Source: Lachnospiraceae bacterium (GTDB taxonomy: Bacteria > Bacillota > Clostridia > Lachnospirales > Lachnospiraceae). From it: a stretch of DNA of 64,000 nt. Both the position numbers and the translations under genes were made by a program. Where the stretch lies: positions 1 through 64,000 of the forward strand of contig CAJTHM010000027.1 in NCBI GenBank assembly GCA_910576125.1, written 5' to 3'. Below are positions 50,534-57,341 of the stretch, piece by piece. The notes under the pieces are model-generated. The model had not been told where the DNA came from. It searched no databases and saw nothing but the letters and a program-made list of their open reading frames with translations. Numbering within the stretch: the stretch's first letter is position 1; every line of letters begins with the position of its first letter.

Positions 50534-50710
50534 TTAATCCTCAAGAAGTTTCCGTTTTCTCTCAATCATTTCGTCAATTCTTTCTATGAAAGACGTTACA
50601 TCCTTGACATTTTCGCATCTTTCGATACGTCCGTCAGGGTATACCCTTTTCGAGATACTACCGGCTCCGCAGGCGACTATGGTCTGTTTCTCCTCCATAA
50701 TAACGCCAAA
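50534..50710 (-). pseudogene. HemZ (coproporphyrinogen dehydrogenase) C-terminal fragment
   Basis: The minus frame reads MEEKQTIVACGAGSISKRVY then RIERCENVKDVTSFIERIDE and MIERKRKLLED before the stop at 50534. This is the C-terminal end of HemZ-type radical SAM proteins as I recall it. Homology stops near 50710, about 200 bases before a broken tyrosine integrase gene. The rest of the gene is not in this window. Confidence 0.65.
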
Positions 50711-50915
50711 TCGGTCATTACAGTGTATTATCGTGTATTACTTGATTTTTCCACTTTTTCAAAATTCTATTATTGAGTATTATATTGTACCATGCAAAGG
50801 TCATTTGTTGGAGTTTTGTTGGACTAGCTCATTTTGTGTTGGACTAGCCTTTTATCGAACCCCGACCTTTATGCCATCTCGAAGCCCCCTAAGGAACCTC
50901 TCACTCAATATTGAA
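50711..50915. other. Probable end of an integrative element
   Basis: AT-rich stretch between the HemZ tail and the integrase. It contains GTATTA repeats (for example around 50727-50742 and 50771-50782) and two copies of GTTGGACTAGC (about 50818-50828 and 50838-50848). Such short repeats beside an integrase fit arm-type sites. No gene is seen. Confidence 0.4.
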
Positions 50916-51302
50916 TTAAAATAACTTCATTTGATTAAAAACCTGTTCTAAGGACTTCTTTTTCTTATCCCCGGTAACCTCGGCATAAATATCCATCGTT
51001 GTCTGAATATCCTTATGCCCCATGATTGACTGAATGACCTTGATATTCACATCCGCTTCACACAATCTTGCACAAAAGGTATGCCTTAAATGGTGACAGG
51101 AGAACTGAGGCAAAATAACCGCCTCCCTCTTTTCCTTTGCAGCTCTGACTTCTTCCATTGCATTATGATTTTCAATCACTCTGCATAGATTTCTATTGAT
51201 AGACTCCGGCACATACAATTCACGGAATCTGTTGCAAAAGATAAAACCCGACATATCATCAACCGCAGATACACAAAACGTTCCTTCTTCCTCCCTTTCC
51301 AT
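50916..51302 (-). pseudogene. Tyrosine recombinase (integrase) fragment
   Basis: The C-terminal 128 residues of a phage/ICE-type integrase: HHLRHTFCARLCEAD (catalytic His-x-x-Arg) and IMGHKDIQTTMDIYAEVT (second His and nucleophile Tyr). The N-terminal domain and the first catalytic Arg are missing upstream of 51302. It abuts a perfect palindrome and an unrelated hydrolase gene, so the element carrying it has been rearranged. Confidence 0.85.
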
Positions 51303-51357
51303 AAGACCGCAGTAGTTTGTGCATGGTTATACATTACGCCTTTTTTACCGGGCTGCC

Positions 51358-51377
51358 AACACTACTGCAGTAGTGTT
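51358..51377. repeat. 20-bp perfect palindrome
   Basis: AACACTACTGCAGTAGTGTT lies 10 bases past the hydrolase stop and 56 bases from the broken integrase. A partial copy, GCAGTAGT, is at 51309-51316. It could be a junction of a past insertion or a protein-binding site. Confidence 0.6.
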
Positions 51378-51387
51378 AAGAAAAAAT

Positions 51388-52566
51388 TCATAATTCTTTT
51401 TCGGCTGTTTCTTTACCGTATATGGGCATTCCTGCTTTGAAATATTTATCCAACCAATCAATGATATAATTTATTGCGATAAGATGATTTCCAATCTGGC
51501 AATGCTGTTCGCCTCCTTCGCTTTCGGTAAACATACGACAAGTCAGGGAATGAGCATTCGGCAGATTTGTCTTTAAACGGTAGAATTGCCGGGATGGTAT
51601 GTAATGGTCTTTTTCTCCTGCTAACAACAGGACATCCTGCGTGATCTGCGGTGTAATTCCATTTAAGGTATGGCGGGAGATGTTCGCATAAAAGTCATAG
51701 GGTGTTGCCGTTCCTGTGATATACATTCCTTGTGAAAAAGCCCAATCCGCTAAAATACTTTTCCTCCGTATTTTGTTCACCAGCCCATTTACTGCCTTTG
51801 CATTTTTGTGAACATATGCTTCCCGAATGATTTTGCATATAACAGATGGAAATATATGTGTCATAACTTCAAACCCATTATCCATTACGTCATAGGCTGC
51901 AGCAGCTTTGATTCGCTTTTCAAAAGCGGCACTTCTCATGGCAAAATAGCCGCCCCATGAAATGCCTACTATGGCACATTCCGCAATATTGAAAAAATCC
52001 AGTATGGCAGAAGTAAAATTTTCAAAATCGTATTGAAAATAAAGGTTTTGTTTCAAACAGCGTCCTTGTCCTCCCCCCTCAAACAGGATAACATCATAAT
52101 TTTTCAATGCCAGACGGTGAACCTGAATCACAAATTCTTCGATAAATGAATCATAACCACCGCAAACAAGAACTGTCCCTTTTGAGCGTGGGGCTTTCAT
52201 TCTTATACAGTTTAAATATTTTCCTTTAAATGGAATATCGTATTTTTCATAAGCGAGCTGTAATTCCATATCAAAAGCTTTATAAAAACAGTTGACGCAC
52301 CTTTGATAGAGTAAATCTTTTTTACTATCGTCCTCTTTCAAAAAAAATTCTGCCATACGATAGCTATAAGCCGCCCGGAGAAATTCCGATTTTTGTTCAG
52401 CCTGTTTCCCCATATCGTCCCATACATTTTCCCACTCATCAAAAGTACGTATCTTCGCTGTTTTTTCCCTTACTGCATTGATATCAGCGGCAGCTTCCCC
52501 ATAAGTCAATATCCGGTTAATTTGAAAATTAAACTGTCGTATCGGATTGATCTTTTCATAACTCAT
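51388..52566 (-). CDS. Alpha/beta hydrolase (FrsA/DUF1100-like)
   Basis: A 392-aa protein with a helical N-terminal half and an alpha/beta-hydrolase C-terminal half. The nucleophile Ser is in AIVGISWGGYFAM (about 217), the acid loop is around LLLAGEKDHYIPS (about 325) and a late His is in GEQHCQIGNH. The length and layout resemble the FrsA-like esterase group. The ATG at 52566 has AGGAAAG; an earlier Met at 52614 would overlap the MarR gene end. It follows the MarR gene by 23 bases, so MarR control is expected. Confidence 0.85.
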   Translation of the reverse strand: MSYEKINPIRQFNFQINRILTYGEAAADINAVREKTAKIRTFDEWENVWDDMGKQAEQKSEFLRAAYSYRMAEFFLKEDDSKKDLLYQRCVNCFYKAFDMELQLAYEKYDIPFKGKYLNCIRMKAPRSKGTVLVCGGYDSFIEEFVIQVHRLALKNYDVILFEGGGQGRCLKQNLYFQYDFENFTSAILDFFNIAECAIVGISWGGYFAMRSAAFEKRIKAAAAYDVMDNGFEVMTHIFPSVICKIIREAYVHKNAKAVNGLVNKIRRKSILADWAFSQGMYITGTATPYDFYANISRHTLNGITPQITQDVLLLAGEKDHYIPSRQFYRLKTNLPNAHSLTCRMFTESEGGEQHCQIGNHLIAINYIIDWLDKYFKAGMPIYGKETAEKEL

Positions 52567-52589
52567 AAGATATTCTTTCCTAAATTTTT

Positions 52590-53051
52590 TTATTGTTTTG
52601 ATGCTGTTTCCCATATGCTGATAAGGTCTGTGCCTATTTTCATCAATGTGTCCAAAGTGCCTGCCGGATATTTCTCGAAAATCTCTGCCAGTTTTGCCTT
52701 TAGCTGCTGGTGCTGCTTTTCATGGGTATCATAAATATTTTTCCCTGTTTCCGTCAAAGTCAATATAATTTCATTATCGGTTTTGGGAGAAATCTCTTTT
52801 TTTACAAACCCACGTTTCACCAGCTTACTTACCATTTGAGAAGCAGCGCTTCTGGATATCCCCTGCAGCCGTGAGAGATTTACGATATTGATATTCGAGT
52901 GTTTTCCAATGGCAACAATCGTATGTGTATCTGATAAATGCAATGGAATATCAGCACCAAAAGCATGTACTTCCTTTTCAAATTTTCCATATTGATTTAC
53001 TATTTGGTTAAATAAATCGCAAAGTTCATCTAACTTGTCGTCACCTGCCAT
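52590..53051 (-). CDS. MarR-family regulator
   Basis: A 153-aa winged-helix repressor: NLSRLQGISRSAASQMVSKL (recognition helix, about 56-75), wing KEISPKTDNEIILTLTETG, and long terminal helices for dimerisation. It has a perfect sigma-A promoter flanked by two dyads and precedes the hydrolase gene. Typical MarR genes are self-repressing and induced by phenolic or other small molecules. Confidence 0.93.
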   Translation of the reverse strand: MAGDDKLDELCDLFNQIVNQYGKFEKEVHAFGADIPLHLSDTHTIVAIGKHSNINIVNLSRLQGISRSAASQMVSKLVKRGFVKKEISPKTDNEIILTLTETGKNIYDTHEKQHQQLKAKLAEIFEKYPAGTLDTLMKIGTDLISIWETASKQ

Positions 53052-53066
53052 AGCAGCTCACCTCCT

Positions 53067-53120
53067 GTTAATCTGCTTAACATTATAACCTCGGCAAGGA
53101 AGAGTGTCAAGCAGCTTAAC
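53067..53120 (-). promoter_or_regulatory. MarR promoter with two dyad operators
   Basis: TTGACA (53110-53105), 17 bases, TATAAT (53087-53082), an exact consensus. One dyad, GTTAA-N5-TTAAC (53067-53081), abuts the -10 box downstream. A second, GTCAA-N5-TTAAC (53106-53120), covers the -35 box. The centres are 39 bases apart. Confidence 0.8.
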
Positions 53121-53129
53121 AGGAAATGC

Positions 53130-53748
53130 CTATTGAGACATAAAATCACTCATGGCATTAGCCAACCTTTTGGGAGCAGTTACATTTATTTCATGCCCGG
53201 CATTATCAATCAAACATAATTTGGCGCCTAAAATATTTTTTGCCAGTGTCTTTGCTGCTTTTACATTAGCTAAATCACGTTCCCCGCAAATAATCAAAGT
53301 CGGACACAATATATTTCCTAAATCCTGTTCAAAATTTAATGTCACCATTGAACTGGTCAGGTGAATCATATCTTGTTTCTTTATACCGCTTCCCCCAAAA
53401 GATTTTTCCGGCATGATACGGAATATAATATTTTGAAATTTTAAAAGCAGCCCTGGTATTTTGTATTGTGGTGCAATCAATATCAAAGCTAAAACTTTTT
53501 CAGCAGTTAATGCAATAGTTTAATGCCAAAACCGCACCTAATGAAATGCCGCAAATCGTTACAGGTTCGGAAAACCTATCAATATATTCTTCAAAGGAGA
53601 GATATATATTTTTGTATGTTATCGCTCTGTCCGTACTGAAATCAAACAAGTTAGGGCAGTATGCTTTTATATCTTCGGACAGGCATGAAATTGTTTCATT
53701 CCAGCTTGAGGGGGATTGCCCTAACCCATGCAAAAAAACCACATTCAT
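53130..53748 (-). pseudogene. Alpha/beta hydrolase with a frameshift
   Basis: The first part from ATG 53748 reads NVVFLHGLGQSPSSWNETIS and ICGISLGAVLALNYCIN (nucleophile Ser). A one-base frame change near 53500 leads into the second part, EKVLALILIAPQYKIPGLLL to ICGERDLANVKAA (acid) and NAGHEINVTAP (His). All three catalytic residues are present once the frame is corrected, so the mutation is recent or a sequencing error. It starts just past the ABC permease gene (overlap region 53748-53757) and belongs to that operon. Confidence 0.85.
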
Positions 53749-53756
53749 TTCCGGTT

Positions 53757-54464
53757 TTATACCTCCATGTTTTTTACTTGATAGCGCAGACTTGTCCATG
53801 CCAGCATTGCAGCCAGGAAAATTACTGCAAGAATAATAATAAGGACAAAATGAGCAAAAAGCGTCATAGCGATAACCTGACATAAAACTGATACAACAAT
53901 ACACGCTGAAATAATGGTAACAATCGTAGATTTTTTCCTAAATCCAAACCAGAGAAAAATAATCCCTAACAGCCCGGCTGATACCGAATAGCAAAGCATA
54001 GACGATACACAATTCAATATCAGACCTATATCTATCGTATCCTGGCATAGTGGAAATAAACTTTCAGTAACCAAAAAAATAGTGAATGCTATACCGTTGC
54101 ATAGCAGCATGGAAATAACGGTATAGGAAAATACGGTGATTATTTTTGCGTCTAATATCTTTTTTCTGTCAACGGGATAGGAAAACAACATGATTACCTT
54201 TTCTCCTGCGTATTCATCAACAATAAATTTTGAAGCCATAGCGGCAGACATAATTGAAAAGATTGCCATGCTGACAATGTTGTCCAGCCCTACGATAAAA
54301 TCATATGACATAAACATTTCTGCGTCCGCATCGGCTGCGTCCATTCGGGGGATTACCGCCAGCAAATATAAAAAACTTAATATAACAACGCTGATGATGC
54401 TAACGGCTAAATGGTATGGTTTCAAGCTGTTTCTTTTTAATTCTAACCGGGCTAATTTATTCAT
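53757..54464 (-). CDS. ABC-2 type permease
   Basis: A 235-aa membrane protein with six hydrophobic segments and N terminus NKLARLELKRNSLKPYHLA, typical of permeases paired with BcrA-type ATPases. It overlaps the ATPase gene by 8 bases. Part of a TetR-controlled operon of ATPase, permease and hydrolase. Substrate unknown. Confidence 0.87.
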   Translation of the reverse strand: MNKLARLELKRNSLKPYHLAVSIISVVILSFLYLLAVIPRMDAADADAEMFMSYDFIVGLDNIVSMAIFSIMSAAMASKFIVDEYAGEKVIMLFSYPVDRKKILDAKIITVFSYTVISMLLCNGIAFTIFLVTESLFPLCQDTIDIGLILNCVSSMLCYSVSAGLLGIIFLWFGFRKKSTIVTIISACIVVSVLCQVIAMTLFAHFVLIIILAVIFLAAMLAWTSLRYQVKNMEV

Positions 54465-55191
54465 TTACTTTTCCTCCACTTACAATCTGCATAAAATAAT
54501 CTTCCAGTCCTGCCGGATAGTTCTCCCTGATTTCCAAAGGACTTATTTCCTTCACCACGATTCCGTCAACGATAAAGCCTATTCTGTCTGCAATTTGTTC
54601 TACTTCTGACAGTATGTGGCTTGACAGTAAAATGGTAATGCCTTTCTGCTTTGCAAGGCATAAAAAAAGCTCTCTCATTTCCTTAATGCCAACAGGATCA
54701 AGACCATTTATTGGCTCGTCTAAAATCAATAATTCCGGCTTATGCACCAATGCCCTTGCAATCCCCAAACGTTGGCGCATACCTAAAGAGAACGTTGAAA
54801 CAGGCTGCGTCCCTACATTTACTAAACCTACCATTTTTAAAATATGTTCAATGTCTGTATCTCCCACTCCCATATATTCAAGATGTATCTGTAGATTATT
54901 GGCAGCAGAGAGATGCTCATAAAAAACCGGCGTTTCAACTAAGCTGCCTGTACGGCGTAACACTTCCAGATTATTTTGGGCGGGGTTAAGGCCTAATACG
55001 GCAACTTCTCCTGTTGTCGGTTTCAATAAACCCAGCAGAATTTTTATGATCGTTGTTTTTCCTGCGCCGTTTTTCCCTACAAAGCCGTATATAGTTCCTT
55101 TCTCAACAGATATATTGCAACCTCGTATGACTTCTGTTCCGCTAAAAGTTTTTGTGAGCTGCCTTGTTGATACAGCTAATTCATTCCTCAT
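54457..55191 (-). CDS. ABC transporter ATP-binding protein
   Basis: A 244-aa ATPase: Walker A GFVGKNGAGKTT (about 32-43), signature FSLGMRQRLGIARALV (about 125-140), Walker B LLILDEPINGLDP and SSHILSEVEQIADRIGFI. It is similar in order to the peptide-resistance ATPase at 43.4 kb but its partner is a single permease. The ATG at 55191 has AAGGAGGGC; an upstream Met at 55209 lies in the operator. Regulated by the TetR operator at 55207-55225. Confidence 0.93.
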   Translation of the reverse strand: MRNELAVSTRQLTKTFSGTEVIRGCNISVEKGTIYGFVGKNGAGKTTIIKILLGLLKPTTGEVAVLGLNPAQNNLEVLRRTGSLVETPVFYEHLSAANNLQIHLEYMGVGDTDIEHILKMVGLVNVGTQPVSTFSLGMRQRLGIARALVHKPELLILDEPINGLDPVGIKEMRELFLCLAKQKGITILLSSHILSEVEQIADRIGFIVDGIVVKEISPLEIRENYPAGLEDYFMQIVSGGKVNE

Positions 55192-55206
55192 AATTGCCCT
55201 CCTTTT

Positions 55207-55225
55207 CATACCGACTAATTGTATG
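55207..55225 (-). promoter_or_regulatory. TetR operator before the ABC operon
   Basis: CATACCGACTAATTGTATG matches the reverse complement of the site before the TetR gene at 15 or more of 19 positions, with the ends CATACCGA and TGTATG identical. It lies 16 bases before the ATPase start. Confidence 0.75.
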
Positions 55226-55276
55226 TATATGGTGAAAAATAAAACTGCCCATAAAAAGGCGGTTTTATTCTTCTGA

Positions 55277-55918
55277 TTAGTTTTTGCCCATGCTTACCAA
55301 TGTTTTCTTTACATCCTCCATGATTTCATCATCAATCAGCGGAAGCCCCATTTTATCAAATAATTCTTTGATAAATACAAATTTATGATATATTTCTTCC
55401 GGGGTTGCCGGATAAATTGACGGCGTCATCCATAAATCAAACAAAGGTATCAATTCAGATAATTCCCTGGCATAGTCCGTATGGATAGAACCGTCTTCGT
55501 TGCCCTCTGTGAGAAGTTCCAGCCAAAACGGACTAAGCACCTGTCTGTTAGATTCAATTATCCCAGCTAATATGCGTGGATTTTTCAGAATAGGCATTGC
55601 CTGTAATGAAAGATTCACCCTTTCCTTATCTGACTGGTTCAATGACATTGCCATTTTCATTTTCTGCAGCCCGTTCAAATCCTTTTGGCTTTTCACAGTA
55701 TCAAATGGATTATTTTCACGGAACATTTTATCTGTTAAGGCGTCCATGATTTCTTCTTTTGACTTAAAATGATGATAGATTGCCCCCCTTGTAAGCCCTC
55801 CCAGTTCATCTACAATATCCTGAATGGTAGTATTGTCATATCCCTTTGTAAGAAAAAGCCGTTGTGATACCTCTAATATTTTTTCTACTGTTATTTCGGG
55901 ATATTTGTTGCGAGCCAT
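55277..55918 (-). CDS. TetR-family regulator
   Basis: A 213-aa repressor. The HTH is TTIQDIVDELGGLTRGAIYH then HFKSKEEIMDAL, and the C-terminal ligand domain follows. The start at 55918 (MARNKYPEI) has GGAGATG before it. Its promoter is TTGACA-N17-TATACT (55984-55956) with an operator just downstream. A dead paralogue of its C-terminal domain is at 48.7-49.1 kb. Confidence 0.93.
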   Translation of the reverse strand: MARNKYPEITVEKILEVSQRLFLTKGYDNTTIQDIVDELGGLTRGAIYHHFKSKEEIMDALTDKMFRENNPFDTVKSQKDLNGLQKMKMAMSLNQSDKERVNLSLQAMPILKNPRILAGIIESNRQVLSPFWLELLTEGNEDGSIHTDYARELSELIPLFDLWMTPSIYPATPEEIYHKFVFIKELFDKMGLPLIDDEIMEDVKKTLVSMGKN

Positions 55919-55932
55919 ATTCAAATCATCTC

Positions 55933-55951
55933 CATACATTCATTCGGTATG
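55933..55951 (-). promoter_or_regulatory. TetR operator on its own promoter
   Basis: CATACATTCATTCGGTATG, the inverse of the site at 55207-55225, and containing the dyad ATACAT-N9-ATGTAT (55934-55954). It lies 5 bases downstream of the -10 box, so bound protein would block its own transcription. Confidence 0.8.
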
Positions 55952-55955
55952 TATA

Positions 55956-55984
55956 AGTATAGCGATGATAAAGGCTTTTGTCAA
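55956..55984 (-). promoter_or_regulatory. Sigma-A promoter of the TetR gene
   Basis: TTGACA (55984-55979), 17 bases, TATACT (55961-55956). Confidence 0.8.
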
Positions 55985-56106
55985 GATAGAGGTTTGTAAA
56001 ACTATAAACAGCAATCAGATATAAAAAGTTTCTATTTTTCACCCGCTGGCACGGAACGACTATTTTTCTGGAATTCCAGCCACCCCGACTTTTCATTAAC
56101 AGAACA

Positions 56107-56913
56107 TCAAAATTCTTCCTCCTCTGGCTCAAAATATTTTAACAGTGAAAGATATAATTCCTCTGGACGATCTGGCATGTAATCCTCATAGCTGCAAATA
56201 TCCTGCTCTGTATGGTTTGTGTATTCCACCCGTACCCGCCATGACGGATTGCCCTCTGACTCTTTTGGGAGTTGAATTTCCAGTCTGTCCTCCAAATCTT
56301 CCATGAAAAAGTCTTCTTCCCCGTCAAAAAGCGGGTCATAATCCCCCTCATCAGGACGCAGGGAATAGTCCTGCTCCCACATAAAGATTTCCAATGTATG
56401 CACGATGTACCGCAGCAGCTTCGCTATCTGCCCGCCCTCCAGCGTGACTGACTGCTCCACACCCCCTGTATGAAAATCCGTCATGGTAAGCACACGGCTT
56501 TTCCAGTCAATGGTAAAACGCCGATCTGCCAGCTCCATATCGCCGTATCCATCATAAACCTCTGTATGTACCTCAAAAGACAATGTATTGATAACAAGCT
56601 GCTTTTTCATGGCATTGCGCTCCGCATGGGGAAAGCATACGTTATAAATCTCCCTGGCCGTGTCCGCCACTTCCGGGCAGTCATCTTTCATTTTGGCTTT
56701 CAGCCATTTCTTCTCGCCCTCTGAAAGCCGACGCATCGGGAAATTCATCAGCCTATTTATATCCATTGCCGCCGCTTTTTCCGCAGCGCTTAAACGGGAG
56801 CAGGCTTTGCAGATATGAGCTGCGTGGCCTTTCCCGGAAAATTTTTCATTTGCTTTATATTCGCCGCATATTTTACAGTAATGCCCGTGTGGGCGGTTTT
56901 TCTTCTTTGACAT
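56107..56913 (-). CDS. Zinc-finger protein of unknown function
   Basis: A 268-aa protein with an N-terminal metal site of four Cys, CKICGEYKANEKF and ICKACSRL (about 10-36), then a helical linker (MNFPMRRLSEGEKKWLKAKM) and a C-terminal acidic domain (EGDYDPLFDGEEDFFMED). I recognise no named family; proteins with this N terminus occur in conjugative elements of gut Firmicutes, from memory. The ATG at 56913 has GGAGGA before it. Orientation matches the conjugative-type genes to its right. Confidence 0.7.
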   Translation of the reverse strand: MSKKKNRPHGHYCKICGEYKANEKFSGKGHAAHICKACSRLSAAEKAAAMDINRLMNFPMRRLSEGEKKWLKAKMKDDCPEVADTAREIYNVCFPHAERNAMKKQLVINTLSFEVHTEVYDGYGDMELADRRFTIDWKSRVLTMTDFHTGGVEQSVTLEGGQIAKLLRYIVHTLEIFMWEQDYSLRPDEGDYDPLFDGEEDFFMEDLEDRLEIQLPKESEGNPSWRVRVEYTNHTEQDICSYEDYMPDRPEELYLSLLKYFEPEEEEF

Positions 56914-57066
56914 CGCAGATTCCTCCATTCCTGCACCTATTATACAGTGAACCGCCAAAACTTCAAAGATAGCTGTGGGTTATTTTAGAAATTCTTTATG
57001 CCGGATATGCTACCCCGGCTGACGCATACAACAGAAAATACGTTTCTCGGATTTTCTATTGTCATG

Positions 57067-57122
57067 AATAAAAAACAGGCTTCCCCTGCCCGTATGGAAA
57101 CCGGGTAAGGAAAACCTGTTTT
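57067..57122. terminator. Bidirectional terminator
   Basis: AAAAAACAGG at the left pairs with CCTGTTTTT at the right, with an inner imperfect stem (CCCG/CGGG). T runs exist on both strands. Confidence 0.75.
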
Positions 57123-57130
57123 TCTTTGTT

Positions 57131-57337
57131 TTATTCCGCTTCTGTCAACTCAAGCTGTTCAAATTCTTCATCGGTCATATCCCGCAGCTTTCCGACTACC
57201 CTGACGGACAGCTCCAGCATATCCGTATCCTCCAGATACGGCAAAGTCCTCTCAATATCCTCTATGACCTGTCTCCTGCTTTCACTTGCAAATATGCAGA
57301 TTAAATTGCTTTCTTCCACGGTAAACCTCGTATCCAT
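57131..57337 (-). CDS. Transposon-transfer-assisting-like protein (TTRAP type)
   Basis: A 68-aa acidic protein, DTRFTVEESNLICIFASESR then DIERTLPYLEDTDMLELS, that fits the small TTRAP-like family found next to large ArdC-type genes in conjugative transposons. The ATG at 57337 follows the big gene's stop by 4 bases, with GGGAGATG before it. Family name is from memory. Its role in transfer is inferred from context. Confidence 0.75.
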   Translation of the reverse strand: MDTRFTVEESNLICIFASESRRQVIEDIERTLPYLEDTDMLELSVRVVGKLRDMTDEEFEQLELTEAE

Positions 57338-57341
57338 ATCC

